Positions 1-6,304 of a stretch of DNA of 6,853 nt are shown here, in pieces (positions within the stretch are counted from its first letter, which is position 1; each line of letters starts with the position of its first letter). The position numbers were made by a program, and so were the translations under genes. The stretch spans positions 1 through 6,853 of the forward strand of contig RHCK01000088.1 of the NCBI GenBank assembly GCA_010030605.1, in the 5' to 3' direction. A model generated the notes under the pieces. That model searched no databases, was not told where the DNA came from, and was given only the letters and a program-made list of their open reading frames with translations. This DNA is from Acidimicrobiia bacterium. GTDB taxonomy: Bacteria; Actinomycetota; Acidimicrobiia; Acidimicrobiales; Ilumatobacteraceae.

Positions 1-270
1 CACGCCACCGGAATCGTCAGTTGTCGAGGTGAGATCGAGGATGCCAACGGGCGATGGATCATTCATCAGATCCAATATCACGACACCTACGAACGTGTGG
101 ACGGACGATGGTTGTTCGCACGACGACGACACCTTCTGTGGTACGGGCACGACATGGCGAATCCTCCGGTGGACCTGCCCGACGCGAATTGGCCCCGTAG
201 TCAGACCGGCAAGGGTGAGCTACCCGAGTGCATCGAAACTTGGCAGTCCTGGACGACGACTCACGGTTGA
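1..270 (+). CDS. SnoaL-like / NTF2-fold family protein, C-terminal part (5'-truncated)
   Basis: The frame is open from the first base to TGA at 268-270, giving 89 residues; the start lies outside the window. Residues 26-42 of the fragment contain YHDTYERVDGRWLFARR followed by HLLWYG. This is the typical last two beta strands of SnoaL-like (SnoaL_4 type) polyketide-cyclase/dehydratase-fold proteins, where a 'Y-x-D-x-Y/x-R-x-D-G-x-W-x-I/F-x-x-R' signature is common. Such proteins are small cytoplasmic alpha+beta barrels used as dehydratases, isomerases or cyclases, and many have no known substrate. The catalytic residues normally lie in the missing N-terminal half, so activity cannot be judged. 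The gene converges on the acyl-CoA synthetase gene with only 11 bp between the two stop codons and no visible terminator. SnoaL-like genes often accompany SDR, amidohydrolase and CoA-ligase genes in actinobacterial catabolic clusters, so it may belong to the same pathway (inference). The fold is fairly sure and the function unknown. Confidence 0.75.
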   Translation, partial: HATGIVSCRGEIEDANGRWIIHQIQYHDTYERVDGRWLFARRRHLLWYGHDMANPPVDLPDANWPRSQTGKGELPECIETWQSWTTTHG

Positions 271-281
271 GTCGAACCTGT

Positions 282-1937
282 TCAAAGCCCGCTGAGAACG
301 TGAGAACGTTTGTTGTTGGCGAAAGATTGCTCGAGCAGTCGGCGATCGTCGTCGGTCATGGGCCGTAACCGATCACCGCGCTCGGGGCGCCAGTAGACGA
401 CGTCGCTCGTGCGCCATTTCTCGGCGCGAAGCGGCGGTTTGTGCACCTTGTTGTTCGCCGTCAGGGGCATCGCCGAGGTGACGCGCACGAGGCGGGGTGA
501 CCACTTGGTGCCCAGATCCTTTTGCGCGGCGAGAAAGTCGTCGAATGCACCGGCATCGAAAACGGTGCTCGAGTTCATCTCGATCGCGGTCATCACCATG
601 TCGCCCGTCACCGGGTCGGGAACCGGATACACCGCGGCCATCACAACCCCCGGAAAGCGACTGATGATGTTCTCGACCGGCGCTCCGGCGAAGTTCTCGC
701 TGTCGACGCGCAGCCAATCCGCGCTTCGTCCCGCGAAGTAGAAGAATCCGTTGTCGTCGCGATAGCCGAGATCGCCCGTCCAGTACCAGCCGTTGCGCAC
801 GCGTTCGTTCGAAGCCTCGGGGTTGTTGTAGTAGCCCTCGAATGTGGAGCCACCGGAGGTGTTCACGATTTCTCCGATGCATTCCGGATTGGAAATCGCC
901 CCGTGTTCGTCGAAGATCACCCGCGGGCATTCGGCGTCGGTGGCCGGATCGACGACGATCACCTTTCCGGCCATGTCGGGACGCTCGCGACCCAATGCGT
1001 TCGGGGGAGTGTCGGGCGTTCTGATGATGGCCACCACACTCTCGCTCGATCCGTATCCCTCCACGAGTTCGCAGCCGAATCTTTCGAGAAAGCGCTCGCG
1101 GTCGAGGGCACTCGCTTCGGTGCCGAAACCGAGGCGCAACCGATGATCGCGGTCGACATCGGACGCGGGTTGCCCCAGAACGTAGGCGATCGTGCGGCCG
1201 ACGTATGTGAAGTAAGTGCATCCATAGGTCCGCACGTCCTGCAGGAACCCACTCGCCGAGAACTTTCGCCGGAGAACCAACGTGGCGCCGACAGCCAAAG
1301 CCGGACCCCAACACGCCATCAGGGCGTTGCCGTGGAAAAGCGGCATCGGGCTGTAACACACCTCGTCGCGCACGACACCGTAAATCTGGCCGGCGCGCAC
1401 CGCGGTGGTGGCCATGCGTTCGTTGGTGCAGACCACGGCCTTGGGTGCGCTCGTGGACCCGGAAGTGAAGAGCAGGAAGAGCGGCAACGCGCCATCGGGG
1501 TTGCTCGACGCGAGTAGATCATGATCGAACGCGGGCAGATGGGGCCGAAGTTCGTCGACATCGATGTGGCGACTCGGGTCGACGCCGGTGTCGACACCAT
1601 CGAAGGTGGCGCGTCCCGTCGCGTCGGTGACGATCATTTGACAGTCGGTGTGGCGAACGTCGCGCGACAACTCGGCTCCGCGTCGGGTGGGGTTGATGCC
1701 GACGATGCAGGAGCCGGTCAGCGCGGCGGCCCCGATCCAATAGAGATACTCGGGAGTGTTCTCCAGTAAGACCCCGACATGTGGCTTGGCATCGGGATCG
1801 AGATTCGCCTCGAGATACGCGGCTCGCCGAGTCGACTCGCGGACCACGTCGTCCCAACTGACCGTGACGCCCTCGAAGACGTAGCCGGCGTGATCGTCTC
1901 CGAATCGGGCGCGCAGAAGATCGGCGACGGTGCTCAC
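282..1937 (-). CDS. AMP-forming acyl-CoA synthetase (fatty-acid-CoA ligase family)
   Basis: The 551-residue product is an ANL-superfamily adenylate-forming enzyme. It should activate a carboxylic acid with ATP to an acyl-AMP and then to the CoA thioester, in the cytoplasm. The motifs are complete and in order: phosphate loop TSGSTSAPK (158-166), YGSSE (295-299), TGDLG (387-391), the hinge/core motif GRSADWLRVDSEN (403-415), and a C-terminal lysine in PLTANNKVHK (491-500), where K497 aligns with the catalytic Lys. The overall style (FFYFAGRSADWLR) recalls mycobacterial FadD1/FadD17-type and FATP-like ligases; the acyl chain cannot be deduced. The start is GTG at 1937-1935. Its GTG shares a GTGA overlap with the TGA of the upstream amidohydrolase, and there is no obvious Shine-Dalgarno of its own, so translation is probably coupled. 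The frame remains open upstream to 2840, but that part is antisense-frame shadow of the amidohydrolase gene and not a fusion. It is the last gene of a three-gene operon. Confidence 0.93.
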   Translation of the reverse strand: MSTVADLLRARFGDDHAGYVFEGVTVSWDDVVRESTRRAAYLEANLDPDAKPHVGVLLENTPEYLYWIGAAALTGSCIVGINPTRRGAELSRDVRHTDCQMIVTDATGRATFDGVDTGVDPSRHIDVDELRPHLPAFDHDLLASSNPDGALPLFLLFTSGSTSAPKAVVCTNERMATTAVRAGQIYGVVRDEVCYSPMPLFHGNALMACWGPALAVGATLVLRRKFSASGFLQDVRTYGCTYFTYVGRTIAYVLGQPASDVDRDHRLRLGFGTEASALDRERFLERFGCELVEGYGSSESVVAIIRTPDTPPNALGRERPDMAGKVIVVDPATDAECPRVIFDEHGAISNPECIGEIVNTSGGSTFEGYYNNPEASNERVRNGWYWTGDLGYRDDNGFFYFAGRSADWLRVDSENFAGAPVENIISRFPGVVMAAVYPVPDPVTGDMVMTAIEMNSSTVFDAGAFDDFLAAQKDLGTKWSPRLVRVTSAMPLTANNKVHKPPLRAEKWRTSDVVYWRPERGDRLRPMTDDDRRLLEQSFANNKRSHVLSGL

Positions 1938-3154
1938 GGAACGATGCGTTGTGGCAGAGGATGTCGATACAGAGCCGCGGCGTTCTCGCAGCACAGCTTG
2001 CGCAAAAGATCGGGGGACAGGTGACCCCACGCGTCGCGCAGAACGGTTTGGGTGTTCGGCCACGTGCTGTCGCCGTGCGGATAATCGACTTCCACCATGA
2101 TGTGGTCGTCGCCGATCACTTCGTGCAGATCGATGGTGGACGGATCGTCGATGGTGCAGAACCAGAAGTTGCGACGCAACACCTCGGCGGGGCGGAGATC
2201 CCAACCGGCGCCGTATCCGCTTCGGTCGACGACGTTCTCGAGTCGGTCGAGCAACATCGGAACCCAACCGATACCACCCTCGCTCATCGCGATCTTGAGA
2301 CCGGGATAGCGGTACGGGTAACCGCTCCAGAGCCATTCGGCACACGCGGTGAGCGATAGTTGACCGAACAGGGTCGCGCCGAGCTGCAAGGCCGGAGCGT
2401 CGCTCGGCATCGAGTACATCCCCGACGAGCCCACGTGCAACGAAACGACGGTGTCGGTTTCGACACAAGCCTCGATGATGGGATCCCACCATCCGCTGAA
2501 AAGGCTCGGGCAACCGATGTTGTGCGGACGCTCCGGCAAGGTGACGGACGTGAAACCGCGGTCGGCGTTTCGTCGAATCTCGTCGGCACCCAAGCGCGCG
2601 GTCCCATCGGGACCGGGGGCGAGCCAGGTGATGCCGCACGGAATGATGCGTTCGGGGTAAGGCTGCCACCATTCCTCGTACAGCCAGTCGTTCCACGCTC
2701 GCATCGTGGCCAGACCAACCTCGGGATCGCTGCACGCGCTGAAGACGCGCCCCGCGAAGCCGGTGACTTGCGACGGGAAGTTCAGCGAGGCCCAACAACC
2801 GATGAGGTCCATGTCCTTGATGCGCTCGTGAATGTTCCAACAGCCAGGCCGCATGTCCTCGAAACGCGCCGGTTCCAACGATCGAAGTTCGGGTTTGCGA
2901 CCCGCGACCGCGTTCATTCCGACTTGGCTGAAAATCTGGCCGTCGAAGGTCCAGACCTGATGGCCGCGTTCGTTCACGATCAGTCGCGGAGCCTTGCTCT
3001 GAAGCGCGGCTGGTAGTCGACCGTCGAACATGTGGGGAGGTTCCACCAGGTGATCGTCGACCGAGATGACCGTGTAATGAACAGGGGACGCCTCGGGTTC
3101 GGGCATGAGGATGTCGTAGTTGGTGGCACCGATCTCGTAGGTGTCGATCGACAT
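1934..3154 (-). CDS. Amidohydrolase-2 family metal-dependent hydrolase
   Basis: The 406-residue product has the hallmarks of the amidohydrolase-2 (ACMSD-like) TIM-barrel family. These are an N-terminal metal-site strand SVDDHLVEPP (31-40; D33 and H35 in place of the classical HxH), a central histidine in VSLHVGSSG (H240), a conserved SEGGIGWVP stretch (291-299) and a C-terminal VDYPHGDSTWPNT (356-368) with the active-site Asp (D357). Characterised relatives are decarboxylases, hydratases, lactonases and C-C-bond hydrolases of ring-degradation routes, so the name 'amidohydrolase' need not describe the reaction. No signal peptide is seen, so it should be cytoplasmic. The start is ATG at 3154-3152, preceded eight bases upstream by GGGGAG (a good Shine-Dalgarno). 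An in-frame GTG at 3175 would add seven residues but would overlap the upstream SDR and lose this site. It sits 4 bp after the SDR gene and overlaps the acyl-CoA synthetase gene by 4 bp, so it is the middle gene of an operon. The substrate is unknown. Confidence 0.92.
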   Translation of the reverse strand: MSIDTYEIGATNYDILMPEPEASPVHYTVISVDDHLVEPPHMFDGRLPAALQSKAPRLIVNERGHQVWTFDGQIFSQVGMNAVAGRKPELRSLEPARFEDMRPGCWNIHERIKDMDLIGCWASLNFPSQVTGFAGRVFSACSDPEVGLATMRAWNDWLYEEWWQPYPERIIPCGITWLAPGPDGTARLGADEIRRNADRGFTSVTLPERPHNIGCPSLFSGWWDPIIEACVETDTVVSLHVGSSGMYSMPSDAPALQLGATLFGQLSLTACAEWLWSGYPYRYPGLKIAMSEGGIGWVPMLLDRLENVVDRSGYGAGWDLRPAEVLRRNFWFCTIDDPSTIDLHEVIGDDHIMVEVDYPHGDSTWPNTQTVLRDAWGHLSPDLLRKLCCENAAALYRHPLPQRIVP

Positions 3155-3158
3155 CGTG

Positions 3159-4022
3159 TCAGCTCCCCGTTCCACGGTTGGTCAGTTCTCCATACTTCTC
3201 GTCGCCGAGACGCTCGCGCAAGTAGGCCTGGGCGTGAACGTAGGCACCATTGGGCACGTCGGGATCGGCCAACAAAAAGGCGACAGCCGTACCGATGACG
3301 TCGGGTCGAACCCCGTACCGTGCGATCCACTCCAAACTGCTCCCCGAGTCGAGGACTCGTTCGGTGGCGACCAACCCGGGATTCACGTTGAGGGCGCGCA
3401 CACCTTCTGCTCCGTACTCGAGAGCGATCATGTCGGCGATGCGATGAAAGCCGGCTTTGGTGGCGGCATAGGAGAGCGACCAGCCGCCGCTTCCGGCGAC
3501 GTGTTCGGGAGTGCGCTGGCCGGCATCGCTAGTGATGTCGATGATCGTCGCTGTCTTGCCATCGTTGCGTTCGAGGACGTGCCGAAGAAAGGCGTGGGTG
3601 AGAAGGAGCGGCGCCGTGAGATTTCCGTTCACGCGTCGAACAATGTCGTCGGTGGAGTTCTCCGCGAAACGTCGATCGTTGCCACCGCCGACGTACACGG
3701 CGTTGTTCACCAGCACGTCCACCCGGCCGACCGCGGCCACACAACGGGAGAACGAGGGCACGACGTCGTCCAGATCGAGAATGTCCGCCGTCAGGATGTG
3801 GGCCCGCGCACCGTGCGCGCGCACGGAGTCGGCGGTGGAGTCGAGATCACCCGGAAGAACGTTGCCAGTGGCGGGATTGCGGGCCACGTCGTGCGCTCGT
3901 GTGCGTCCCATCAACACGAGATCGTGACCAGAGGCGGCCAGAGAAATGGCGATGGCCCGTCCGATTCCTCGACTGGCGCCGGTCACGACGGCGACGGGTC
4001 GAGTGGACGATTGCGTCGACAT
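3159..4022 (-). CDS. SDR-family NAD(P)-dependent oxidoreductase
   Basis: The 287-residue product is a classical short-chain dehydrogenase/reductase with a Rossmann fold, expected in the cytoplasm. The cofactor motif TGASRGIG is at 14-21 and an Arg (R40 in LMGRTR) follows strand beta-2, which suggests NADP(H). VNNA is at 105-108, a structural Asn is in VNGNLTAP (N132 or N134), and the catalytic residues are S165 (ITSDAG), Y185 and K189 (YAATK), followed by NPG at 214-216. Two loops are longer than usual: residues 42-60 after beta-2 (proline- and glycine-rich) and residues 169-181 between the catalytic Ser and Tyr (20 residues apart rather than the common 13 or so). The latter may shape the substrate pocket. 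The start is ATG at 4022-4020 with GGGGG four bases upstream; a GTG at 4025 directly precedes it but lies too close to the ribosome-binding site. It is the first gene of the leftward operon and is divergent from a second SDR gene. It probably oxidises an alcohol or reduces a ketone of the pathway intermediate (inference). Confidence 0.92.
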   Translation of the reverse strand: MSTQSSTRPVAVVTGASRGIGRAIAISLAASGHDLVLMGRTRAHDVARNPATGNVLPGDLDSTADSVRAHGARAHILTADILDLDDVVPSFSRCVAAVGRVDVLVNNAVYVGGGNDRRFAENSTDDIVRRVNGNLTAPLLLTHAFLRHVLERNDGKTATIIDITSDAGQRTPEHVAGSGGWSLSYAATKAGFHRIADMIALEYGAEGVRALNVNPGLVATERVLDSGSSLEWIARYGVRPDVIGTAVAFLLADPDVPNGAYVHAQAYLRERLGDEKYGELTNRGTGS

Positions 4023-4026
4023 CACA

Positions 4027-4031
4027 CCCCC
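4027..4031 (-). promoter_or_regulatory. Ribosome-binding site of the operon's first SDR gene
   Basis: On the minus strand, GGGGG precedes ATG (4022-4020) by four bases and the adjacent GTG (4025) by one base. This spacing favours the ATG as start. It is purine-rich but not a full AGGAGG, so it is of moderate strength. Confidence 0.4.
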
Positions 4032-4033
4032 GT

Positions 4034-4058
4034 TTCGATGTCATCCGACACCATCGAA
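4034..4058. promoter_or_regulatory. Inverted repeat in the 5' leader of the leftward operon
   Basis: TTCGATG (4034-4040) and CATCGAA (4052-4058) are perfect 7-bp inverted arms around an 11-base spacer that itself contains a short TGTC/GACA pair. It ends three bases before the ribosome-binding site of the leftward SDR gene. It could be a leader-RNA hairpin that modulates translation, or a second protein-binding site. No match to a known operator is claimed. Confidence 0.35.
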
Positions 4059-4073
4059 TCCCCGCGCTCGCGT

Positions 4074-4104
4074 TTGTCCATTCGGCTCGAAAGCCGACTA
4101 GTTT
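4074..4104 (+). promoter_or_regulatory. Possible promoter for the rightward SDR gene
   Basis: TTGTCC (4074-4079) and TAGTTT (4099-4104) resemble -35 and -10 hexamers with a 19-bp spacer, slightly longer than ideal. A transcript would begin near 4111, immediately before the 23-bp palindrome, which fits repression by blocking early transcription. This is weak because actinobacterial promoters are poorly conserved. Confidence 0.25.
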
Positions 4105-4115
4105 TTCTCCGAGCA

Positions 4116-4138
4116 GTTTCTGACACCGTATCAGAAAC
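4116..4138. promoter_or_regulatory. 23-bp palindrome, probable TetR-type operator shared by both divergent SDR genes
   Basis: The arms GTTTCTGACAC (4116-4126) and GTATCAGAAAC (4128-4138) are inverted repeats with 10 of 11 positions matching, centred on C4127. Size, odd centre and the CTGACAC/GTGTCAG-like core are typical of operators bound by dimeric TetR-family repressors in actinobacteria (family knowledge; the specific regulator is not in this window). It lies 22 bp upstream of the ATG of the rightward SDR and 93 bp upstream of the ATG of the leftward operon, so one repressor could control both. The ligand would plausibly be a pathway CoA-thioester or substrate (inference). Confidence 0.7.
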
Positions 4139-4146
4139 GTCGAAAT

Positions 4147-4151
4147 TGGAG
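4147..4151 (+). promoter_or_regulatory. Ribosome-binding site of the rightward SDR gene
   Basis: TGGAG nine bases before ATG 4161 is a reasonable Shine-Dalgarno. It supports this start over earlier in-frame codons such as the ATG at 4038, which would add a non-SDR-like, Ser/Arg-rich N-terminus. Confidence 0.45.
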
Positions 4152-4160
4152 TCGGGACGC

Positions 4161-5054
4161 ATGGGTGCATTGACGGGCAAAGTGGCGATCGTGACCGGCG
4201 CGGGTCAGGGCGTGGGTCGATGCCATGCCGAGTTGTTGGCGCGCGAAGGTGCCGCGGTGGTGGTCAACGATCTGTCGGACACGGCCGACGAGGTGGTCGC
4301 GGCGATCACTTCCGCTGGCGGTCGCGCCGTGGCATGCATGGGCAGCGTTACCGATTGGGCGTTCGCGGAACACTTGGTGGCCACGGCCGTGCGTGAATTC
4401 GGCGATCTGCACATCCTGGTGAACAACGCGGGCTTCATCCGCGACGCGATGAGCTTTTCGATGGACGAAGCACAGTTCGACAGCGTGGTCAGTGTTCATC
4501 TGAAGGGACATTTCGCGCCATCACATTTCGCTGCGCTTCATTGGCGGAACAAGGCCAAGGAACTCGAGGGCACCGACGGCGGATTGCCCCCTCGTCGCAT
4601 CATCAACACCACCAGCGAAAGTGGCTTGTTCGGTGGCCCCGGGCAAGGGAACTACGGATCGGCGAAGGGCGGCATCATCACGATGACGACGATCCTGGCT
4701 CGTGAGCTGAGTCGATACAACGTGACCGTGAACTGCATCGCGCCACGGGCACGCACCCCGATGACCGAGGTGAATCCGAAGTTCGCCAAACCGGAAAGCG
4801 GATTCGACAAATACGATCCGGCCAACATCAGTCCGATGGTGGCGTTCCTCGCCAGCGATCATGCGGCCGACATCAATGCGCAGACGTTCATCGTTCTGGG
4901 TGATCAAGTGCACCGCATGCGACCGGCGGAGATCGCCGGTTCAGTGAGTGCCGGTGGCCGCGCATGGACCGTCGAATCGCTGGCGGCCGCCAAAGCCGAC
5001 CTCTTCGGCGATGCGCCGAGCGGAGTGCCGGCCTGGGGCGGCCCGCCGATGTGA
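4161..5054 (+). CDS. SDR-family oxidoreductase, (3R)-hydroxyacyl-CoA / 17-beta-hydroxysteroid dehydrogenase-like
   Basis: The 297-residue product is an SDR with TGAGQGVG (12-19), an acidic residue after beta-2 (D37 in VVNDLSD, suggesting NAD), VNNAG (87-91), and the catalytic set S152, Y165 and K169 (NYGSAKGG). The usual active-site Asn is His (H113 in VHLKGHF), and a charged insert (about 130-145) precedes RIINTTS. The VHLKGHF and NCIAPRARTPMTE stretches resemble the dehydrogenase domain of MFE-2/HSD17B4 and mycobacterial Hsd4A-type enzymes, which oxidise 3-hydroxyacyl-CoA or hydroxysteroid side-chain substrates in beta-oxidation. That assignment is by remembered motif similarity, not a search. 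The C-terminal 40 residues (AEIAGSVSAGGRAWTVESLA onward) form an extension beyond the minimal SDR fold. The start is ATG 4161 with TTGGAG nine bases upstream; the frame stays open further upstream only as shadow of the leftward genes. It is divergent from the SDR-amidohydrolase-ligase operon and shares its palindrome. A 20-bp duplication covers its stop codon. Confidence 0.93.
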   Translation: MGALTGKVAIVTGAGQGVGRCHAELLAREGAAVVVNDLSDTADEVVAAITSAGGRAVACMGSVTDWAFAEHLVATAVREFGDLHILVNNAGFIRDAMSFSMDEAQFDSVVSVHLKGHFAPSHFAALHWRNKAKELEGTDGGLPPRRIINTTSESGLFGGPGQGNYGSAKGGIITMTTILARELSRYNVTVNCIAPRARTPMTEVNPKFAKPESGFDKYDPANISPMVAFLASDHAADINAQTFIVLGDQVHRMRPAEIAGSVSAGGRAWTVESLAAAKADLFGDAPSGVPAWGGPPM

Positions 5055-5077
5055 TGTGCGGCCCGCCGATGTGACGT
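5038..5077. repeat. 20-bp tandem direct duplication at a stop codon
   Basis: The unit GCGGCCCGCCGATGTGATGT (5038-5057) is followed directly by a copy (5058-5077) differing only by T to C at its second-last base. The first copy encodes the last residues (GGPPM) and TGA of the rightward SDR; the second is untranslated and lies 9 bp before the converging stop codon at 5087. It looks like recent replication slippage. Confidence 0.85.
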
Positions 5078-5086
5078 GCTCGACCG

Positions 5087-6304
5087 TCAGTCGATGGCGC
5101 GGCGCCGGGAACCGATGATCACGAGCCCCATCATCACCAAGACGGCGGCCAAAAGAATCTCGGGTGTCATTCGACCGGCACCGGTGGCCGGAAGGTTGGG
5201 GGTCGATGCGACAGCGCGGACCGACAACGTGGGTCCGGAGTAGTGGAAGTTCGTGGCGGTGATAACCACTGCGTCGCCCACCACCACCACGGATGCCGTC
5301 GCGGTGTTCGCGGCATCCTGCGGGTCGGAAATGGTGAAGGTGAATTGGGTGTTCTCGTTCACCGTGGGTCCCCACATGCATCGGGCGGTCTCCAACGGAA
5401 TACGGGCTTGATACTTGCCCATCCAGACCGTGGTCCCGTCGGTGTCGTAGTGAGGGTTGTCGATTCGCAGGCTCAACACTCCGGTCGAAGCGTTGAACGC
5501 CGGAACACTCGGACGCCATGAATTGTCGGCGACGATCACGGCCGGCTTTTCCGAGCACTGTGTCGTCCAGGCGTATCGAGTGTCGATCACGACGAAGGCG
5601 AAACGGTTCACCTTCCACGCTCCACGTGCGTTGGGGTCGTTCACGTTGCCCACCGTGGCGGTGTCGACGCCGAGAATGTCGTACGGGATACCCTCCACCG
5701 TCACCCGCGAGGCCCCATCGGCCGCGAGACGTTCCGTCGTCACCAGGGAGTCCCCGGCTTTGGGCGTGACCACCGAAGGAAGCAACCAACCGAGACGAAC
5801 GACCGCGCGGAATCGCACGTCGCGTTGAGTGTTGCCGTAGCGCACGCACACTCCGTTGACTCGGTTCGTGGTGCAGGCATTGCTACCACTCTCGTAGGGC
5901 ACCCGGAAGTTGTCCTGGGTGCTGGCATGGATTTCGAATTGGAAGCGCGGCAAGGTTCCCTGTGTCCCGGGATACTCGAGTTGTCCCATCGTTTCCACGC
6001 GATCGAAACCGTCCTCGTTCACGAGGCCCGGAATCTGCCATTCATGACAGCAGACCCCACCGGTTGCGGTGGGCGCGGTGCGACCGGTGACCACTCCATC
6101 GACCCATGCACCGTTGATGAAGGCGCCGATCGATTCGATGCAGTCCACATCGCTGGCCGTCTGGCACGGACCCACGAACAATTGAGGCTGTCCGGGGGTG
6201 GGTTCGATCGGAACCCACGCGCGAGCCGTGGCCGGTAGCAGTACCGACGACGTCGCGGCGACGATGATCAGACTCAGGAATCGGAGAAGACGTGTGCGGG
6301 TCAT
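5087..6304 (-). CDS. Secreted LPXTG-type surface protein of unknown function
   Basis: The 405-residue product has a clear Sec signal peptide: basic MTRTRLLR, hydrophobic FLSLIIVAATSSVLL, and likely cleavage after A29 in ATARA. At the other end is a complete sortase sorting signal: LPATG (371-375), a hydrophobic segment (about 380-397) and the positive tail SRRRAID. It should be exported and covalently anchored to peptidoglycan by a class E/D-like or other sortase (family knowledge; no sortase is visible here). The roughly 340-residue ectodomain has eight cysteines (C47, C55, C85, C86, C144, C153, C250, C309), suggesting disulfides. It looks beta-rich, with residues about 310-365 resembling an Ig-like/fibronectin-like strand pattern. 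I do not recognise a catalytic domain. The start is ATG 6304-6302, with GAAGAG only two bases upstream, which is too close to be a good ribosome site. It converges on the rightward SDR (32-bp gap) and is divergent from a sigma-like gene. Confidence 0.88.
   Translation of the reverse strand: MTRTRLLRFLSLIIVAATSSVLLPATARAWVPIEPTPGQPQLFVGPCQTASDVDCIESIGAFINGAWVDGVVTGRTAPTATGGVCCHEWQIPGLVNEDGFDRVETMGQLEYPGTQGTLPRFQFEIHASTQDNFRVPYESGSNACTTNRVNGVCVRYGNTQRDVRFRAVVRLGWLLPSVVTPKAGDSLVTTERLAADGASRVTVEGIPYDILGVDTATVGNVNDPNARGAWKVNRFAFVVIDTRYAWTTQCSEKPAVIVADNSWRPSVPAFNASTGVLSLRIDNPHYDTDGTTVWMGKYQARIPLETARCMWGPTVNENTQFTFTISDPQDAANTATASVVVVGDAVVITATNFHYSGPTLSVRAVASTPNLPATGAGRMTPEILLAAVLVMMGLVIIGSRRRAID

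Noticed and set aside
29..295. 88-residue plus-strand frame at the window start
   Set aside because: The overlapping frame 1-270 gives a clear SnoaL-like sequence; this one is composition-driven.
293..308. 8-bp tandem repeat TGAGAACG x2
   Set aside because: Lies within the last codons of the acyl-CoA synthetase gene; short and explained as coding sequence.
522..1517. 331-residue plus-strand frame opposite the acyl-CoA synthetase
   Set aside because: Low-complexity, Arg/Gly/Val/His-rich translation with no family motif; typical antisense shadow of a high-GC gene.
1938..2840. In-frame extension of the acyl-CoA synthetase frame to an 852-residue protein
   Set aside because: The extra 301 residues are Arg/Ser-rich and not family-like, and they lie wholly on top of the amidohydrolase gene in another frame. 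The GTG at 1937 gives a normal-length ligase.
3141..4160. Long plus-strand extension upstream of the rightward SDR
   Set aside because: It overlaps the leftward SDR gene antisense and has no recognisable domain; the ATG at 4161 has a Shine-Dalgarno and begins the standard SDR N-terminus.
5096..5106. GGCGC/GCGCC hairpin as a terminator between the convergent genes
   Set aside because: A 5-bp stem with a one-base loop cannot fold well, lacks a T-run, and lies in the coding sequence of the surface protein tail.
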